Part shown: positions 7,955 through 17,304 of the stretch, piece after piece | Layout of the letters: every line of letters begins with the position of its first letter | Numbering within the stretch: the stretch's first letter is position 1 | Source: JBDTNL01 sp039933785 | Lineage (GTDB): Bacteria > Acidobacteriota > Thermoanaerobaculia > Multivoradales > JAGPDF01 | Length of the DNA stretch: 43,634 nt | Direction: 5' to 3' | Assembly (NCBI GenBank): GCA_039933785.1 | Contig: JBDTNL010000031.1 | Coordinates: 1 to 43,634 of the forward strand | Notes under the pieces: generated by a model | What the model was told of the DNA's origin: nothing | The model's database searches: none | The model's input: the letters and a program-made list of their open reading frames with translations, nothing else | Translations under genes and position numbers: made by a program

Positions 7955-8548
7955 GGGCCGAGTCGCGGCGGGCGACTTGCCGAACCGACTCGTAACAACG
8001 TTTGAATCCAGGAATCCGAAGTCATCGTCGAAGCCCCTGCAGAGTGCACCGAACGGTACGACTCACCTGTTTTCGATGATGAATCGTCTCATCACGGTGA
8101 CGAATCACGAACCGCGCCGTCCGACAAGCGCCGTTCGAGCCTCAATTGTGGAAGTTGATTCAACACGCTGAAGACTTCCTTGCCAGCGGTTCCAGAGGGA
8201 CGAATCCACCGCTTCTCCATTCGACTCGCCTTGAATCCGTGGCGAACATCGCCCCGCAGGGATGAGACCGGCACCGCGCAGTTCAACCACTCGAACCGCA
8301 TTGTTTGCCACTCGTAAAGCTGAAGTCGCCGCTGGGCACTCACGGTCACCTATTCCATTGATTCTGCGGACTAAACAGGCGTCAGGGGCGCCGTGGCACC
8401 AGCATTGCTCTTGGGCTCATCAGTGTCCATTCCGATCCAAAAGGAGGAGCCCAGGCTACCAACGACACGTTTTTTCATCCCTGGTGGTAACAAGGAAAAA
8501 GGCAATCTTCGAAGCTTGTTGGACCAACTAAAGGAAGGAAGAGACCGC
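7955..8548 (+). other. Long noncoding region upstream of the TonB receptor gene
   Basis: About 590 bases without a convincing gene; short frames exist on both strands but lack ribosome sites and coding character. Base composition is visibly less GC-rich than the flanks. It begins with a hairpin after the radical SAM stop and ends with the receptor's ribosome site AAGGAAGG (8531-8538). A small palindrome GTTGGACCAAC lies at 8518-8528, just before that site. It may hold the receptor promoter and a long 5' leader, but I cannot assign a promoter with confidence. Confidence 0.5.
7960..7991 (+). terminator. Weak hairpin after the radical SAM gene
   Basis: A six-bp outer stem (7960-7965 with 7986-7991) and a four-bp inner stem (7966-7969 with 7979-7982), separated by a three-base bulge, follow the stop at 7954. 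There is no T-run after it, so an intrinsic terminator role is doubtful. Confidence 0.25.
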
Positions 8549-11536
8549 ATGAAAAATCGTACCCTACCGAAGGTCCTCGGCGCGTCGTTCGCGCTGCTCA
8601 TGCTCGCCTGCGCGGCGTTTGCGCAGGTGCAGAGCGGCAGCATCTACGGCACGACGAAGGACGACAAGGGCGCGCTCCTGCCGGGCGCCAGCGTCACGCT
8701 GACCGGCTCCGGAGCTCCTCAGTCGACCACGTCGGACGTTCAGGGCCAGTTCCGTTTCATCGGACTGTCCCCGTCGACCTACGCCATCAAGGCGGAGCTC
8801 CAAGGCTTCTCGACCGTCGACTATCCGAACGTGGTGGTCAACGTCGGCCGCAACACCACCATCGAGTTGGCGCTTTCGGCCGCGGCCGAGGACGTCATCA
8901 CGGTGACCGCCGAATCGCCCGTCCTGGACGAGCGCAAGGTTTCGACCGGCGCGAACCTCAGCCAGCTCGAGCTCTCCAAGGTGCCGAGCGCGCGCGACCC
9001 GTGGACCATGCTGCAGACGGTTCCCGGCGTGCTCGTCGATCGCATCAACATCGGCGGCTCCGAGTCCGGCCAGCAGTCGAACTTCGTCAGCCCCGGCGCG
9101 GCGGCCACCCAGTCCACCTGGGCCATCGACGGTGTCGCAATCACCGACCTCGGCGCGCAGGGTTCGTCGCCGGTGTACTACGACTTCGACTCCTTCGAAG
9201 AGATGAACTTCGCGACCGGTGGCAGCGACGCGCAGACGTCGACCCCCGGCGTGACGCTCAACCTGGTGACCAAGCGCGGCACCAACGATTGGCGCGGCAA
9301 CGCGAAGGGCACGTACACCTCGGACAAATTCCAGTCCAAGGCGTCGTCGGTGCACGACCTCGGACCGGGCCAGCCGCAGCCGCAGAACGTCACCCGCATC
9401 GACATGGTCCGCGATGTCGGCGGCGATGTCGGCGGCCCGGTCTGGAAGGAGCATGCCTGGATTTGGGCGGCGTACGACAAGCAGCAGATCAACCGCCTGA
9501 CGCCGATCACCACCTCGGCCACCCGGTTCTCCAAGGATAGGACTCAGCTCGAGTCGAAGAACGCCAAGCTGAACTTCCAGTTCGGCGCCGGCAACTCGGC
9601 GAGCGGCACGTACTTCAACAACGACAAGGTCAAGCTCGGCCGCAACATTGGCAACTTCGGCGCGGTCGGCACTTCGGGCGACGCGGAATCGCTCGCCAAC
9701 CAGGGCCACGCGGGCGACGTCCCCTCGTTCTGGAAGGTCGACGACACGCAAGTGTTCAACTCGAACTTCTTCTTGAGCGGCACCTACAACATCGTCAACG
9801 GCGGTTTCGGATTCGTTCCGGTCGGCGGTGACACGCAGCCCTACTGCGACGCCAGCGGGACCTGCTTCCACAGTACGGTCTTCTTCAACAGCCTCCGCCC
9901 ACAGAAGCAGTACCGGGTCGAGGGCTCGGCCTTCATGAACACCGGCTCGCTCAACCACGAGTTCAAGTTCGGCGCCGGCTACCGCAAGGCCGACGTCACC
10001 TCCATCAGCCAGTTCGGCGGGGGCGGCATCATCACCAACGATGCCTACACCCTGGTCGCGGACCACAGCCCCACCACGGGCATCTTCGTGGCGACCCGCC
10101 CCAGCGGCGTGGGCTACAGCGGGAAGAACAAGACGGCGTTCGCGCAGGACACCATGACGACCGGCGCGTTCACCTTCAACGTCGGTGTGCACTATGACAA
10201 CCAGCAGGGCGAAACCGCGGTGCTCAGCGTCCCGGCGAACTCGTTCGTGCCTTCGGTGCTTCCCGGTCTGACCACCGTGGGCAGCCAGAACTCGTTCACC
10301 TGGACCAACGTCACTCCCCGCCTGGGCATCACGTACGCCCTCGGCGCCGAGCGCAAGACCCTCTTGCGCGCCAGCTACTCGCGTTATGCCGACGGTCTCG
10401 GCAATAGCGCGATCACCCAGACGCAGGTGGGCGGGCCGCTCACCTATGCGTACTTCTACACCACCAACTTGACCGGGACGAACTTCAATGCCAATCAGAT
10501 CGGCGCCATCGTCCCCAACACGGCGCCGCCGCTGCCCAGCTTTGCCAGCATCAACCACGTGAGCTCCAACCTCAAGGCCCCGACGACGGACGAGCTCCTG
10601 CTCTCCGCCGAGCATGCCTTGCTGCCCGAGTTCACGGTCGGCGTCAATTTGACGTATCGCAAGTACAAGGATCCGCTCCAGCGCGAGCTGCTCGTCGGCG
10701 ACGGCTTTACGCCGACCGCAGACACGCCGTTCTGCGGTTCCGGCGCTACCGGCAACTGCCAGCGTCGGGCCACCCGCGCGGACTACACCCCGACGAACGT
10801 GACTCTCGCCAACGGCCGGGTCGTCACCGTATACCACCTGTCCGAGGCCGTCGGCTTCAGCACCGGCAACGACATGTTCAACGGCAACTGGGGTCAGACG
10901 TACAAGGGCATTTCGCTCGTAGCGACCAAGCGGCTTTCCAACCGCTGGATGCTGCGCGGCAACATCTCGTACAACGATTGGAAGTACGACATCAAGAGCA
11001 ACTCGTACGCCAATCCGACCGAGATCGTCCAGCCGGCGACGCTGCAGAGCACCGGCGGTTTCAGCAACGGTGACCAGGTCCTGAACCCGCTTGGCGGCTC
11101 GGGTAAGGGCACGGTATTCGTGAGCAGCAAGTGGGCCTACAACATCAACGGTCTCTACCAGATCGCTCCCGATCGTCCGTGGGGCTTCGACGCCGCGGCT
11201 TCCCTCTACGGTCGCCAGGGCTATCCGTTCGCCGACTTCCAGTCGGTCTCGACCCCGTTTGGTATTACCGGCCGTCCGATCAGCCAGAGCGTGCAAGCGA
11301 CAGCCGAGCCGGATTCGCACCGGTTCGACACCGTCAATCTGGTCGACCTGCGGTTCTCCAAGGATCTCAACTTCTCGCACTTCACCGCGAACGTCGGGAT
11401 CGACGTGTTCAACCTGTTCAACAAGTCGATCGTGTTGAACCGCACCAACAGCGTGACGTCGAGCCGCTTCGACTTCGTCACCGACACCACCAGCCCGCGC
11501 GTGTTCCGCCTGGGCGTCAAGCTCGGCTTCCAGTAA
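8549..11536 (+). CDS. TonB-dependent receptor-like (Oar-type) outer-membrane protein
   Basis: A 995-residue predicted outer-membrane beta-barrel protein. Residues 1-26 form a Sec signal peptide (basic MKNR start, hydrophobic core, CAAFA cleavage region). A carboxypeptidase-regulatory-like Ig fold covers about 28-110 (GSIYGTTKDDKGALLPGASV), followed by a plug-like segment (about 120-250; LELSKVPSARDPWTML, STWAIDGVAITDLG, TLNLVTKRGTNDWRG), and then the barrel to a C-terminal strand ending RLGVKLGFQ. This order is that of the large Oar-like TonB-dependent transporters expanded in acidobacteria and myxobacteria. The start at 8549 was chosen because it opens the signal peptide and has AAGGAAGG ten bases upstream; the frame extends further 5' from 8393 without a signal. 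I see no ExbB/ExbD/TonB partner or ligand clue nearby. A terminator follows. Confidence 0.9.
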   Translation: MKNRTLPKVLGASFALLMLACAAFAQVQSGSIYGTTKDDKGALLPGASVTLTGSGAPQSTTSDVQGQFRFIGLSPSTYAIKAELQGFSTVDYPNVVVNVGRNTTIELALSAAAEDVITVTAESPVLDERKVSTGANLSQLELSKVPSARDPWTMLQTVPGVLVDRINIGGSESGQQSNFVSPGAAATQSTWAIDGVAITDLGAQGSSPVYYDFDSFEEMNFATGGSDAQTSTPGVTLNLVTKRGTNDWRGNAKGTYTSDKFQSKASSVHDLGPGQPQPQNVTRIDMVRDVGGDVGGPVWKEHAWIWAAYDKQQINRLTPITTSATRFSKDRTQLESKNAKLNFQFGAGNSASGTYFNNDKVKLGRNIGNFGAVGTSGDAESLANQGHAGDVPSFWKVDDTQVFNSNFFLSGTYNIVNGGFGFVPVGGDTQPYCDASGTCFHSTVFFNSLRPQKQYRVEGSAFMNTGSLNHEFKFGAGYRKADVTSISQFGGGGIITNDAYTLVADHSPTTGIFVATRPSGVGYSGKNKTAFAQDTMTTGAFTFNVGVHYDNQQGETAVLSVPANSFVPSVLPGLTTVGSQNSFTWTNVTPRLGITYALGAERKTLLRASYSRYADGLGNSAITQTQVGGPLTYAYFYTTNLTGTNFNANQIGAIVPNTAPPLPSFASINHVSSNLKAPTTDELLLSAEHALLPEFTVGVNLTYRKYKDPLQRELLVGDGFTPTADTPFCGSGATGNCQRRATRADYTPTNVTLANGRVVTVYHLSEAVGFSTGNDMFNGNWGQTYKGISLVATKRLSNRWMLRGNISYNDWKYDIKSNSYANPTEIVQPATLQSTGGFSNGDQVLNPLGGSGKGTVFVSSKWAYNINGLYQIAPDRPWGFDAAASLYGRQGYPFADFQSVSTPFGITGRPISQSVQATAEPDSHRFDTVNLVDLRFSKDLNFSHFTANVGIDVFNLFNKSIVLNRTNSVTSSRFDFVTDTTSPRVFRLGVKLGFQ

Positions 11537-11551
11537 GACGAGCGCCTGACT

Positions 11552-11574
11552 ACCGCCCCGAACCTCGGGGCGGT
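11552..11574 (+). repeat. Ten-bp inverted repeat after the TonB receptor gene
   Basis: A perfect 10-bp stem (11552-11561 with 11565-11574) with a three-base loop, 15 bases after the receptor stop. It has no T-run and precedes the terminator hairpin, so it may protect the mRNA 3' end. Confidence 0.6.
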
Positions 11575-11586
11575 ACGCCTGACACG

Positions 11587-11614
11587 GCCGCCGGGTCACA
11601 CCGGCGGCTTTTTT
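11587..11614 (+). terminator. Intrinsic terminator of the TonB receptor gene
   Basis: An eight-bp perfect GC stem (11587-11594 with 11601-11608), a six-base loop and six T residues (11609-11614). It separates the receptor from the CHRD gene that starts 100 bases downstream. Confidence 0.9.
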
Positions 11615-11714
11615 CTTGCCTCCTCGAAGCCATCCTCGCCGCGGTACACTTCGAGCTACTCGCTGCCAGTGAATCGGTCGAGACTCGGCAGCTCTCTCGA
11701 AAAGGGGATAGCCC

Positions 11715-12332
11715 ATGGGACGTACCTTCAAGGTCTGGATGCTCACGGCGACGTTGGTGGGAATCAACTCGATCTCGAACGCCGCCCCGGCCACCTTCAC
11801 CGCGACGCTCAGCGGCGCCGCCGAAAATCCTCCGGTGGTGACTGCGGGCAACGGTTCGGCGACCGTCACGCTCGACACCGCGGCTCACACGCTGGTGATC
11901 AACGTCACCTTCGCCAATCTCACGGGGACGTCGACAATGGCGCATATCCACTGCTGCGCCGCAGCGCCAACGAATTCCGGGGTCGCAAGCATGCTGCCCG
12001 CCTTCACTGGCTTCCCGCTTGGGGTCAGCAGCGGCACCTTCCTGAACACGTTCAACACGTTGGACACCTCGTCGTGGAACCCGGTCTTCATCACCAACAA
12101 CGGCGGCACGCCGGTCGGCGCCGAGGCGGCGCTCGCCACGGCATTGGCGGCGGGACAGGCCTATCTCAACATACACAGCAGCACAAACGGCGCTGGCGAG
12201 ATCCGCGGATTTCTCGCCCCGCCCGCCGTGCCCATCGCACAGGTTCCGACACTCAGCGTCTACGCGTTTGGAGCCTTGGCGCTGCTTCTCGCGGCGGCCG
12301 GGTTTTTCGCCCTGCGCCGCCGATCCGCCTGA
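11715..12332 (+). CDS. Secreted CHRD-domain protein with an IPTL-CTERM sorting tail
   Basis: A 205-residue protein. A signal peptide (about 1-24, ending near SNAAPA) is followed by a CHRD domain (about 25-168) with the family blocks ATFTATLSGAAENPPV, AHIHCCAA and AYLNIHSSTNGAGEIRG. The last 30 residues are VPTLSVYAFGALALLLAAAG then a basic RRRS end. That is the tripartite motif-helix-basic pattern of IPTL-CTERM sorting signals, implying processing at the inner membrane and surface delivery by an exosortase-like system; no exosortase gene is in the window. CHRD is a beta-rich domain first noted in chordin, and its bacterial role is unknown. The ATG at 11715 has AAGGGG about eight bases upstream. 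Its stop is 13 bases from the convergent end of the permease array. Confidence 0.88.
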   Translation: MGRTFKVWMLTATLVGINSISNAAPATFTATLSGAAENPPVVTAGNGSATVTLDTAAHTLVINVTFANLTGTSTMAHIHCCAAAPTNSGVASMLPAFTGFPLGVSSGTFLNTFNTLDTSSWNPVFITNNGGTPVGAEAALATALAAGQAYLNIHSSTNGAGEIRGFLAPPAVPIAQVPTLSVYAFGALALLLAAAGFFALRRRSA

Positions 12333-12345
12333 GCGGTCGGCCGCC

Positions 12346-14844
12346 TCACTCTTCCCGCAACACCCGCATCGGATCCACGGTCATCGCCCGGCGTGCCGGC
12401 AGCAGGCAGGCGGCGAAGGCGCTGACGAGCAGCACCGCCGCGCCGAGCGCGAAGGCCGTGGGATCCTGCGGAGCGACCTCGTAGAGCAGCCCGCCGAGCA
12501 CGTTCGAAAGCGCCCACGCTCCAGCGAGCCCGGCCACGGTGCCCGCCACTGCGAGCGTCATCCCCTGACGCAGGACCAAACCCGCGATGCTGTTGCGCTG
12601 CGCGCCAAGCGCGACGCGAACGCCGATCTCGCGCCGCCGCTCGTGGACGGTGAAAGCGAGCACCCCGTACACGCCGAGGCCGGCGAGCAGGAGGGCCAAG
12701 CCGGCAAAGACCGCAAGCAGGAAGGCGGCGAAGCGCGGCCGCGAGAGCGCGTCGCCCAAGCGTTCTTCCATGGTGCGCGTGCTGAACAGCGGCAGGGTCG
12801 GATTGAGCGCCTTGACCGCCTCGCGAACCGCCGGCAGAACCAGCAAGGGATCGCCCACGGTGCGCACGAACAGCATGTGGGCGTTGGGACGAGCCTGTCG
12901 CTCCGCGAGGTAGACGTCGAGCGCCGGGTCATCCTCGAGCGCCTGATAGCGCAGGTCGCCGACGACTCCGACGACCTCGGCTTCCTCGCTCTTACCGAAG
13001 CCGCCCTGACCGGCCGCCAAGTGGTGGCCGAGCGCCGACTGGCCTGGCCACAGGCGCTTGGCGAGCGAGGCACTGACCACGACCACGCGCGCGTCACCCT
13101 TGCGGTCGGCGACGGTGAACTCGCGGCCAGCGAGTATCGGCGCACCGAGCGTCTTCAGATGGCCCGGCGCGAGGAAATGCGCACCGATCGCCACACCGTG
13201 CTGCATATCCATCGGCTTACCGTCGACCATGGTGAGGATGGTTCCGTTGCATGCCCGCGACAGCGGAGCGCAGGTCGCCAGGCTCGCCGAGACCACGCCC
13301 GGAATCGCGGCCAAGCGCTCGATGAGCTGGTCGTGGAACTGCTGCCCCGTCTCTTGGGTGTATTCGCCGCCCGCTGGCCTGAACTCGGCGGTGAGCAGAT
13401 GTTCGGGCTTGAAGTCGAGATCGAGATGCGACAGCTTGCCGAAGCTCTTGAGTAGCAACCCGGCGCCGGCCAGGAGCAGCAGCGCCAGAGCGAGCTCGCC
13501 GGAGACCAAGGCGGCGCGGCCCCAGCCGCGACGATGGCCGCGGGCACCCGCGAGTACCCCGCCGCCTTCCTTGAGTGCGCCGGCGAAGCCAAGCCGCGAG
13601 GCGCGAAACGCCGGCACGATTCCGCTTGCGATGCCGACCAGGGCTGCGAGCGTCAGGCCAAACAGGAATACCCGCTGGTCGATCGAGGCCGACGCGAGAT
13701 CGAGACCCTCCGTCGCCGAGACGCCCCAGCCGGTGAGCGTGCCCGGCTGAATGACGCGCAGGAGGTCCAGCGTGAGCTGTGCGACCAGCAGGCCAAACGC
13801 GCCGCCCAGCCCCGCGAGGAGCAGGCTCTCCGTCAAGAGCTGACGCACCAACTGCCCGCGGCTGGCGCCGAGCGCCGAACGCACCGCGATCTCGCGCCGC
13901 CGGGACCCGGCTCGAACTAGGAGCAAGTTTCCCAGGTTCACACACGCGATGAGCAGCACGGCGACCACCGCCCCGAGCAGTACCAGGAGCGCGCGCCGCA
14001 GGTTGGGATCGTGCCGCGCCTCCGCCAATGAAACGGCACCGGCGCTCCAAACGCTGCCATCCCGAAATTCCGCCGGCATTGGATTCGCCGCGTCGATGGC
14101 CGTGCCCGCCGCGAGCATGGCTGCCCTGAGCGCCGTTGCCGTCGTCCCCGGGCGGACGCGTCCGATGCCGTTCAGCCAATGGTTGCCGGCTTCGGTGAGC
14201 GCCTCGGGATACCACAGGAACTGCACCGCCGAGATCGGCACCCAGACATCTGCTTTCCCGGTCAGGCCATGGAACGATTTCGGCAGCACGCCGACCACGG
14301 TGAACATCTTTTTGTTGAGCTCGATCGCCCGGCCGATCACCGCCGGATCGGAGCCGAATCGTCGTTGCCACAGGCCTTCGCCGATCAACGCCACGTGGTC
14401 CCCGCCATCGGCGCGCTCGGAGCCGGCAGGCAAGAGGCCCCCGAGCACCGGCCGCTGGCCGAGGATGCCGAAGTACGACGGCGAGACCAGTTCGGCTTGC
14501 ACGCGCTCGGGATCGCCGCCGCTGGTGAGATTGAAGCTTTCGTCGGTGAAGCCCGCCAGGGCCTCGAACGAAGTGTTCGCCTTGAGGAACGTCTGCCATT
14601 TGGGATACGACCACGGCATGCGATCGGGCCCGAGCGAGTTCCCGCCGGTGACCGCGAGGTGCGGCATGTACAGCCGCTCGACCTGCGGATACGGCAGCGG
14701 TTGCAGCATGACCGCATTCACCAGGCTAAAGATGGCGGCGTTGGCGCCAATCCCCAAGGCCAGCGCCAGCACCGCCATAGTGGTGAATCCGGGGGAGCGG
14801 GCCAGGCCGCGAAGGGCGTAGCGCAGATCGTTCAACAGGGTCAT
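12346..14844 (-). CDS. ADOP-type ABC permease 12 (last of the array)
   Basis: 832 residues with a strong AGGAGG eight bases before its ATG. Helix 1 is at about 21-45. The first periplasmic domain carries FGSDPAVIGRAIELN and then FTVVGVLPKSF (163-191). The first FtsX block has RRREIAVRSALGAS (316-329). After a 440-470 helix comes the second periplasmic domain, and the second FtsX block has RRREIGVRVALGAQ (near 735). Both ATPase-contact motifs are intact, and it is one of the two longest members. It lies 33 bases after permease 11 and ends 13 bases from the convergent CHRD stop with no clear terminator between them. Substrate unknown; MacB-like efflux or mechanotransmission is inferred from fold only. 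Confidence 0.9.
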   Translation of the reverse strand: MTLLNDLRYALRGLARSPGFTTMAVLALALGIGANAAIFSLVNAVMLQPLPYPQVERLYMPHLAVTGGNSLGPDRMPWSYPKWQTFLKANTSFEALAGFTDESFNLTSGGDPERVQAELVSPSYFGILGQRPVLGGLLPAGSERADGGDHVALIGEGLWQRRFGSDPAVIGRAIELNKKMFTVVGVLPKSFHGLTGKADVWVPISAVQFLWYPEALTEAGNHWLNGIGRVRPGTTATALRAAMLAAGTAIDAANPMPAEFRDGSVWSAGAVSLAEARHDPNLRRALLVLLGAVVAVLLIACVNLGNLLLVRAGSRRREIAVRSALGASRGQLVRQLLTESLLLAGLGGAFGLLVAQLTLDLLRVIQPGTLTGWGVSATEGLDLASASIDQRVFLFGLTLAALVGIASGIVPAFRASRLGFAGALKEGGGVLAGARGHRRGWGRAALVSGELALALLLLAGAGLLLKSFGKLSHLDLDFKPEHLLTAEFRPAGGEYTQETGQQFHDQLIERLAAIPGVVSASLATCAPLSRACNGTILTMVDGKPMDMQHGVAIGAHFLAPGHLKTLGAPILAGREFTVADRKGDARVVVVSASLAKRLWPGQSALGHHLAAGQGGFGKSEEAEVVGVVGDLRYQALEDDPALDVYLAERQARPNAHMLFVRTVGDPLLVLPAVREAVKALNPTLPLFSTRTMEERLGDALSRPRFAAFLLAVFAGLALLLAGLGVYGVLAFTVHERRREIGVRVALGAQRNSIAGLVLRQGMTLAVAGTVAGLAGAWALSNVLGGLLYEVAPQDPTAFALGAAVLLVSAFAACLLPARRAMTVDPMRVLREE

Positions 14845-14877
14845 GGTGCAAGCCTCCTCATGTATGAGTGGTGTCGC

Positions 14878-17304
14878 CTACTCGTCCCGCAGCGCCTCGG
14901 CGGGCGCGGTACGCCCCGCCCGCCGCGCCGGACCCAAGCTCGCCAACGCGACGACCGCGAGCAACAGCGCGGCGCCACCCGCAAACGGGGCAACGCTTCC
15001 CGGGCCGACGCCGAACAACAAGCCACGCAGCAAACGCGCGGCCGAAAAGGCCAGCAGGATCCCCGCCGGAAGGCCGAGCGCCGCCAGCCGCGCGCCACGG
15101 ATCAGCACGCCGAGCGAGAGCTGGCGAACGCGTGCCCCGAGCGCCAGGCGAATGCCGAATTCCCGACGCCGCCGCGAGGTCTCGAACGCCACCACCGCAT
15201 AGGTGCCGAGCGCGGCGATGAGCAGCGCGACGCCGGCGAATAGGCTCGCGAGTTGGAGCGTGAACCGCCGCGGCGCAAGTTGCCCAGCGAAGGCCTCGGA
15301 CAGCGGCTGCAACCGATTCAACGCCTGGTCCGGATCGACCTCCAGCAACGCGCGGCGGACCGCGTCGCCCAGACCGGCGGTCGCCGACGGGTTTCCACTC
15401 TTGACCAGCAGCGACGCCATGTTCCAAGGCTCGAGGTTCTGTTCGAACGGGACGTACATCATCGGTGGGGCTGGCTCGGCGAGCCCGTCCTCCCGCACGT
15501 TGCCGCTCACGCCGATGATGGTGCGGAGCTGCGCCGGGTCGCCTTCCTGTCCGACACCCAGTCGCTTGCCGATCGGGTCCAGCCCCGGAAAGTACTGTTC
15601 AGCGAGCACTCGGTTGATGATCGCGACCCGCGGTCCGGTGGCGTCGGCGTTGCCGAAGCCTCGGCCGCGGACTGGAATCCCCAACACTTTGAAGTACCCG
15701 GCGCTGACGGTCTGGAACTCCACGATGTCGACCTGATTCGGTCCGCGGCGAGAGCGCCCCTCGATCCAAAAGCCGCGGCTCATCGCACCGGCGAGCGGGG
15801 TGGTCAACGTGAGCTCGGCTGCCTGCACGCCGGGCACGGCGCGCAAGCGTTCGAGCGCGGCGACATAGAAACGATTCTTAGCCGCGGGGTCGGCGCGCCT
15901 AGCCGGCGACACGGTGAGCTCTGCCGCCAGGATGTCGTCGGCGTGCACACCGGTCTCGACAGCGCGCAGCTTGCCGAAGCTCGTGGCGAGCAGCACGGCG
16001 CCAGTAACCAGGACGTATGCGAGCACCAGCTGCGCCACGGTAAGCCCGCTGCGCAGGCGACCCGCCCGACCACCGGCTCCCGCCATGCCCGCCGTGCTGC
16101 CGCGGAGGACCTGCGAAGGCGCGACACGTTGCGCCAGAGGGAGCACGGCGAACAGCGCCGCGGCCGCGCCAGCGAGTGCCAGCAAACCGACCAGACCGGC
16201 GGGACCCACCGCGATTTCGGAAATCCGCGGCAGCCCCGCTGGGGCCAGGCGCACCAACGCCCGCGTCCCCATCCAGGCCACGCCTGCGGCCAGCACGGCA
16301 CCAGAGAGGCAGAGCAGCAGGCCCTCGGCGAACGCCTCTCGCAGCAAGGCTCCACGGTTGGCGCCCAACACCTGCCTCACTGCCACCTCGCGAGCCCGTT
16401 GCACGGCGCGCGCCACCAGCAGAGTCGCCGCGTTGGCGAGCGCCACCAAGAGGAGCAGCAACCCCCCGCTCTGCATCGCCAGCAGCGTCGGGCGCACGGA
16501 GCCCGCCAGCGTCGCCTGCAGGGTGGTTACGTTCCCCCCCAGTCCGCGATTGGTCTCCGGATAGGCAAGCGCGAGTCGCCCCGCGAGGTTCGCCATCTCC
16601 GCCTTCGCCGCCTCGAGCGTCACCCCGGGACGGAGCCGCCCCAGCACCCTCAGGTAGTGCGCATCACGAACCGTCGCGGGATCGCTGGCGATCGGCGCTC
16701 CGCCGGGAATGCCGCGCGCGCCGACCACCCAGACGTCGGCGGGGCGAAGGAGCGAGAAACCGGCCGGAAGCACGCCCACGACCTGGTAAGGCCGCTCGCC
16801 GAGCACCATAGTCCGCCCGACGGCGGCGCCACCTCCGAATTGACGCCGCCACAGGGCTTCACTCACCACCACTCGATCGGCGCCACCCGCTTCGTCGGCG
16901 AGATCGAAGAGCCGCCCCGCCACCGGCTTCACACCCAGCAGCTGGAAGAGATTCCCCGAGGCGAATCCCGCCGCCACAATCTGTGGCGGGCCATCCCCCG
17001 TCCAGCTGAGCTGGTCGAAGCGCAGCGCCGCCAAGCCCTCGAACGACCGCGCCTCGCGCCGCCAGTCCAGAAAATTCGCCGGTGCCGCCGGGCGAGTCGT
17101 GGTCGCTTCGCGGGTCTCCCACACCATGACCAGGCGCTCCCCCTGAGGAAAGGGCGGCGCCTGGAGGACCACCGCGTGCAGCACGGTGAAGATCGCCAAG
17201 TTGGCGCCCAGACCGAGCACCAACAGAGTCACCACCGCCACGGCCCAGCCCGATTGCCGGCGGAGCGTGCGCGTCGCCTGCGTCAGATCGTTCACGAATC
17301 GCAT
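14878..17304 (-). CDS. ADOP-type ABC permease 11
   Basis: 808 residues; AAGG lies six bases before the ATG at 17304. The N-terminus has TRTLRRQSGWAVAVV, so the common SPGF is replaced by SGWA. The first periplasmic domain shows FGGGAAVGRTMVLGERPYQV, then VGVLPAGF. The contact motifs are RAREVAVRQVLGAN in the first FtsX block and RRREFGIRLALGAR in the second. The first block is less canonical (ANAATLLVARA in place of the usual CANLANLLLARG). It follows the only long gap in the array (112 bases), which holds a micro-ORF and short repeats, so it and permease 12 may be separately controlled. Confidence 0.9.
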   Translation of the reverse strand: MRFVNDLTQATRTLRRQSGWAVAVVTLLVLGLGANLAIFTVLHAVVLQAPPFPQGERLVMVWETREATTTRPAAPANFLDWRREARSFEGLAALRFDQLSWTGDGPPQIVAAGFASGNLFQLLGVKPVAGRLFDLADEAGGADRVVVSEALWRRQFGGGAAVGRTMVLGERPYQVVGVLPAGFSLLRPADVWVVGARGIPGGAPIASDPATVRDAHYLRVLGRLRPGVTLEAAKAEMANLAGRLALAYPETNRGLGGNVTTLQATLAGSVRPTLLAMQSGGLLLLLVALANAATLLVARAVQRAREVAVRQVLGANRGALLREAFAEGLLLCLSGAVLAAGVAWMGTRALVRLAPAGLPRISEIAVGPAGLVGLLALAGAAAALFAVLPLAQRVAPSQVLRGSTAGMAGAGGRAGRLRSGLTVAQLVLAYVLVTGAVLLATSFGKLRAVETGVHADDILAAELTVSPARRADPAAKNRFYVAALERLRAVPGVQAAELTLTTPLAGAMSRGFWIEGRSRRGPNQVDIVEFQTVSAGYFKVLGIPVRGRGFGNADATGPRVAIINRVLAEQYFPGLDPIGKRLGVGQEGDPAQLRTIIGVSGNVREDGLAEPAPPMMYVPFEQNLEPWNMASLLVKSGNPSATAGLGDAVRRALLEVDPDQALNRLQPLSEAFAGQLAPRRFTLQLASLFAGVALLIAALGTYAVVAFETSRRRREFGIRLALGARVRQLSLGVLIRGARLAALGLPAGILLAFSAARLLRGLLFGVGPGSVAPFAGGAALLLAVVALASLGPARRAGRTAPAEALRDE

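Noticed and set aside
8564..11878. An 1104-codon open frame on the minus strand opposite the TonB receptor gene
   Set aside because: High GC and low stop frequency in the antisense frame explain it. It has no sensible domains, covers a terminator, and the plus-strand protein has clear family features.
12330..12348. Bidirectional terminator between the CHRD gene and the array
   Set aside because: Only a bulged short stem is possible in the 13-base gap and there is no T-run on either strand.
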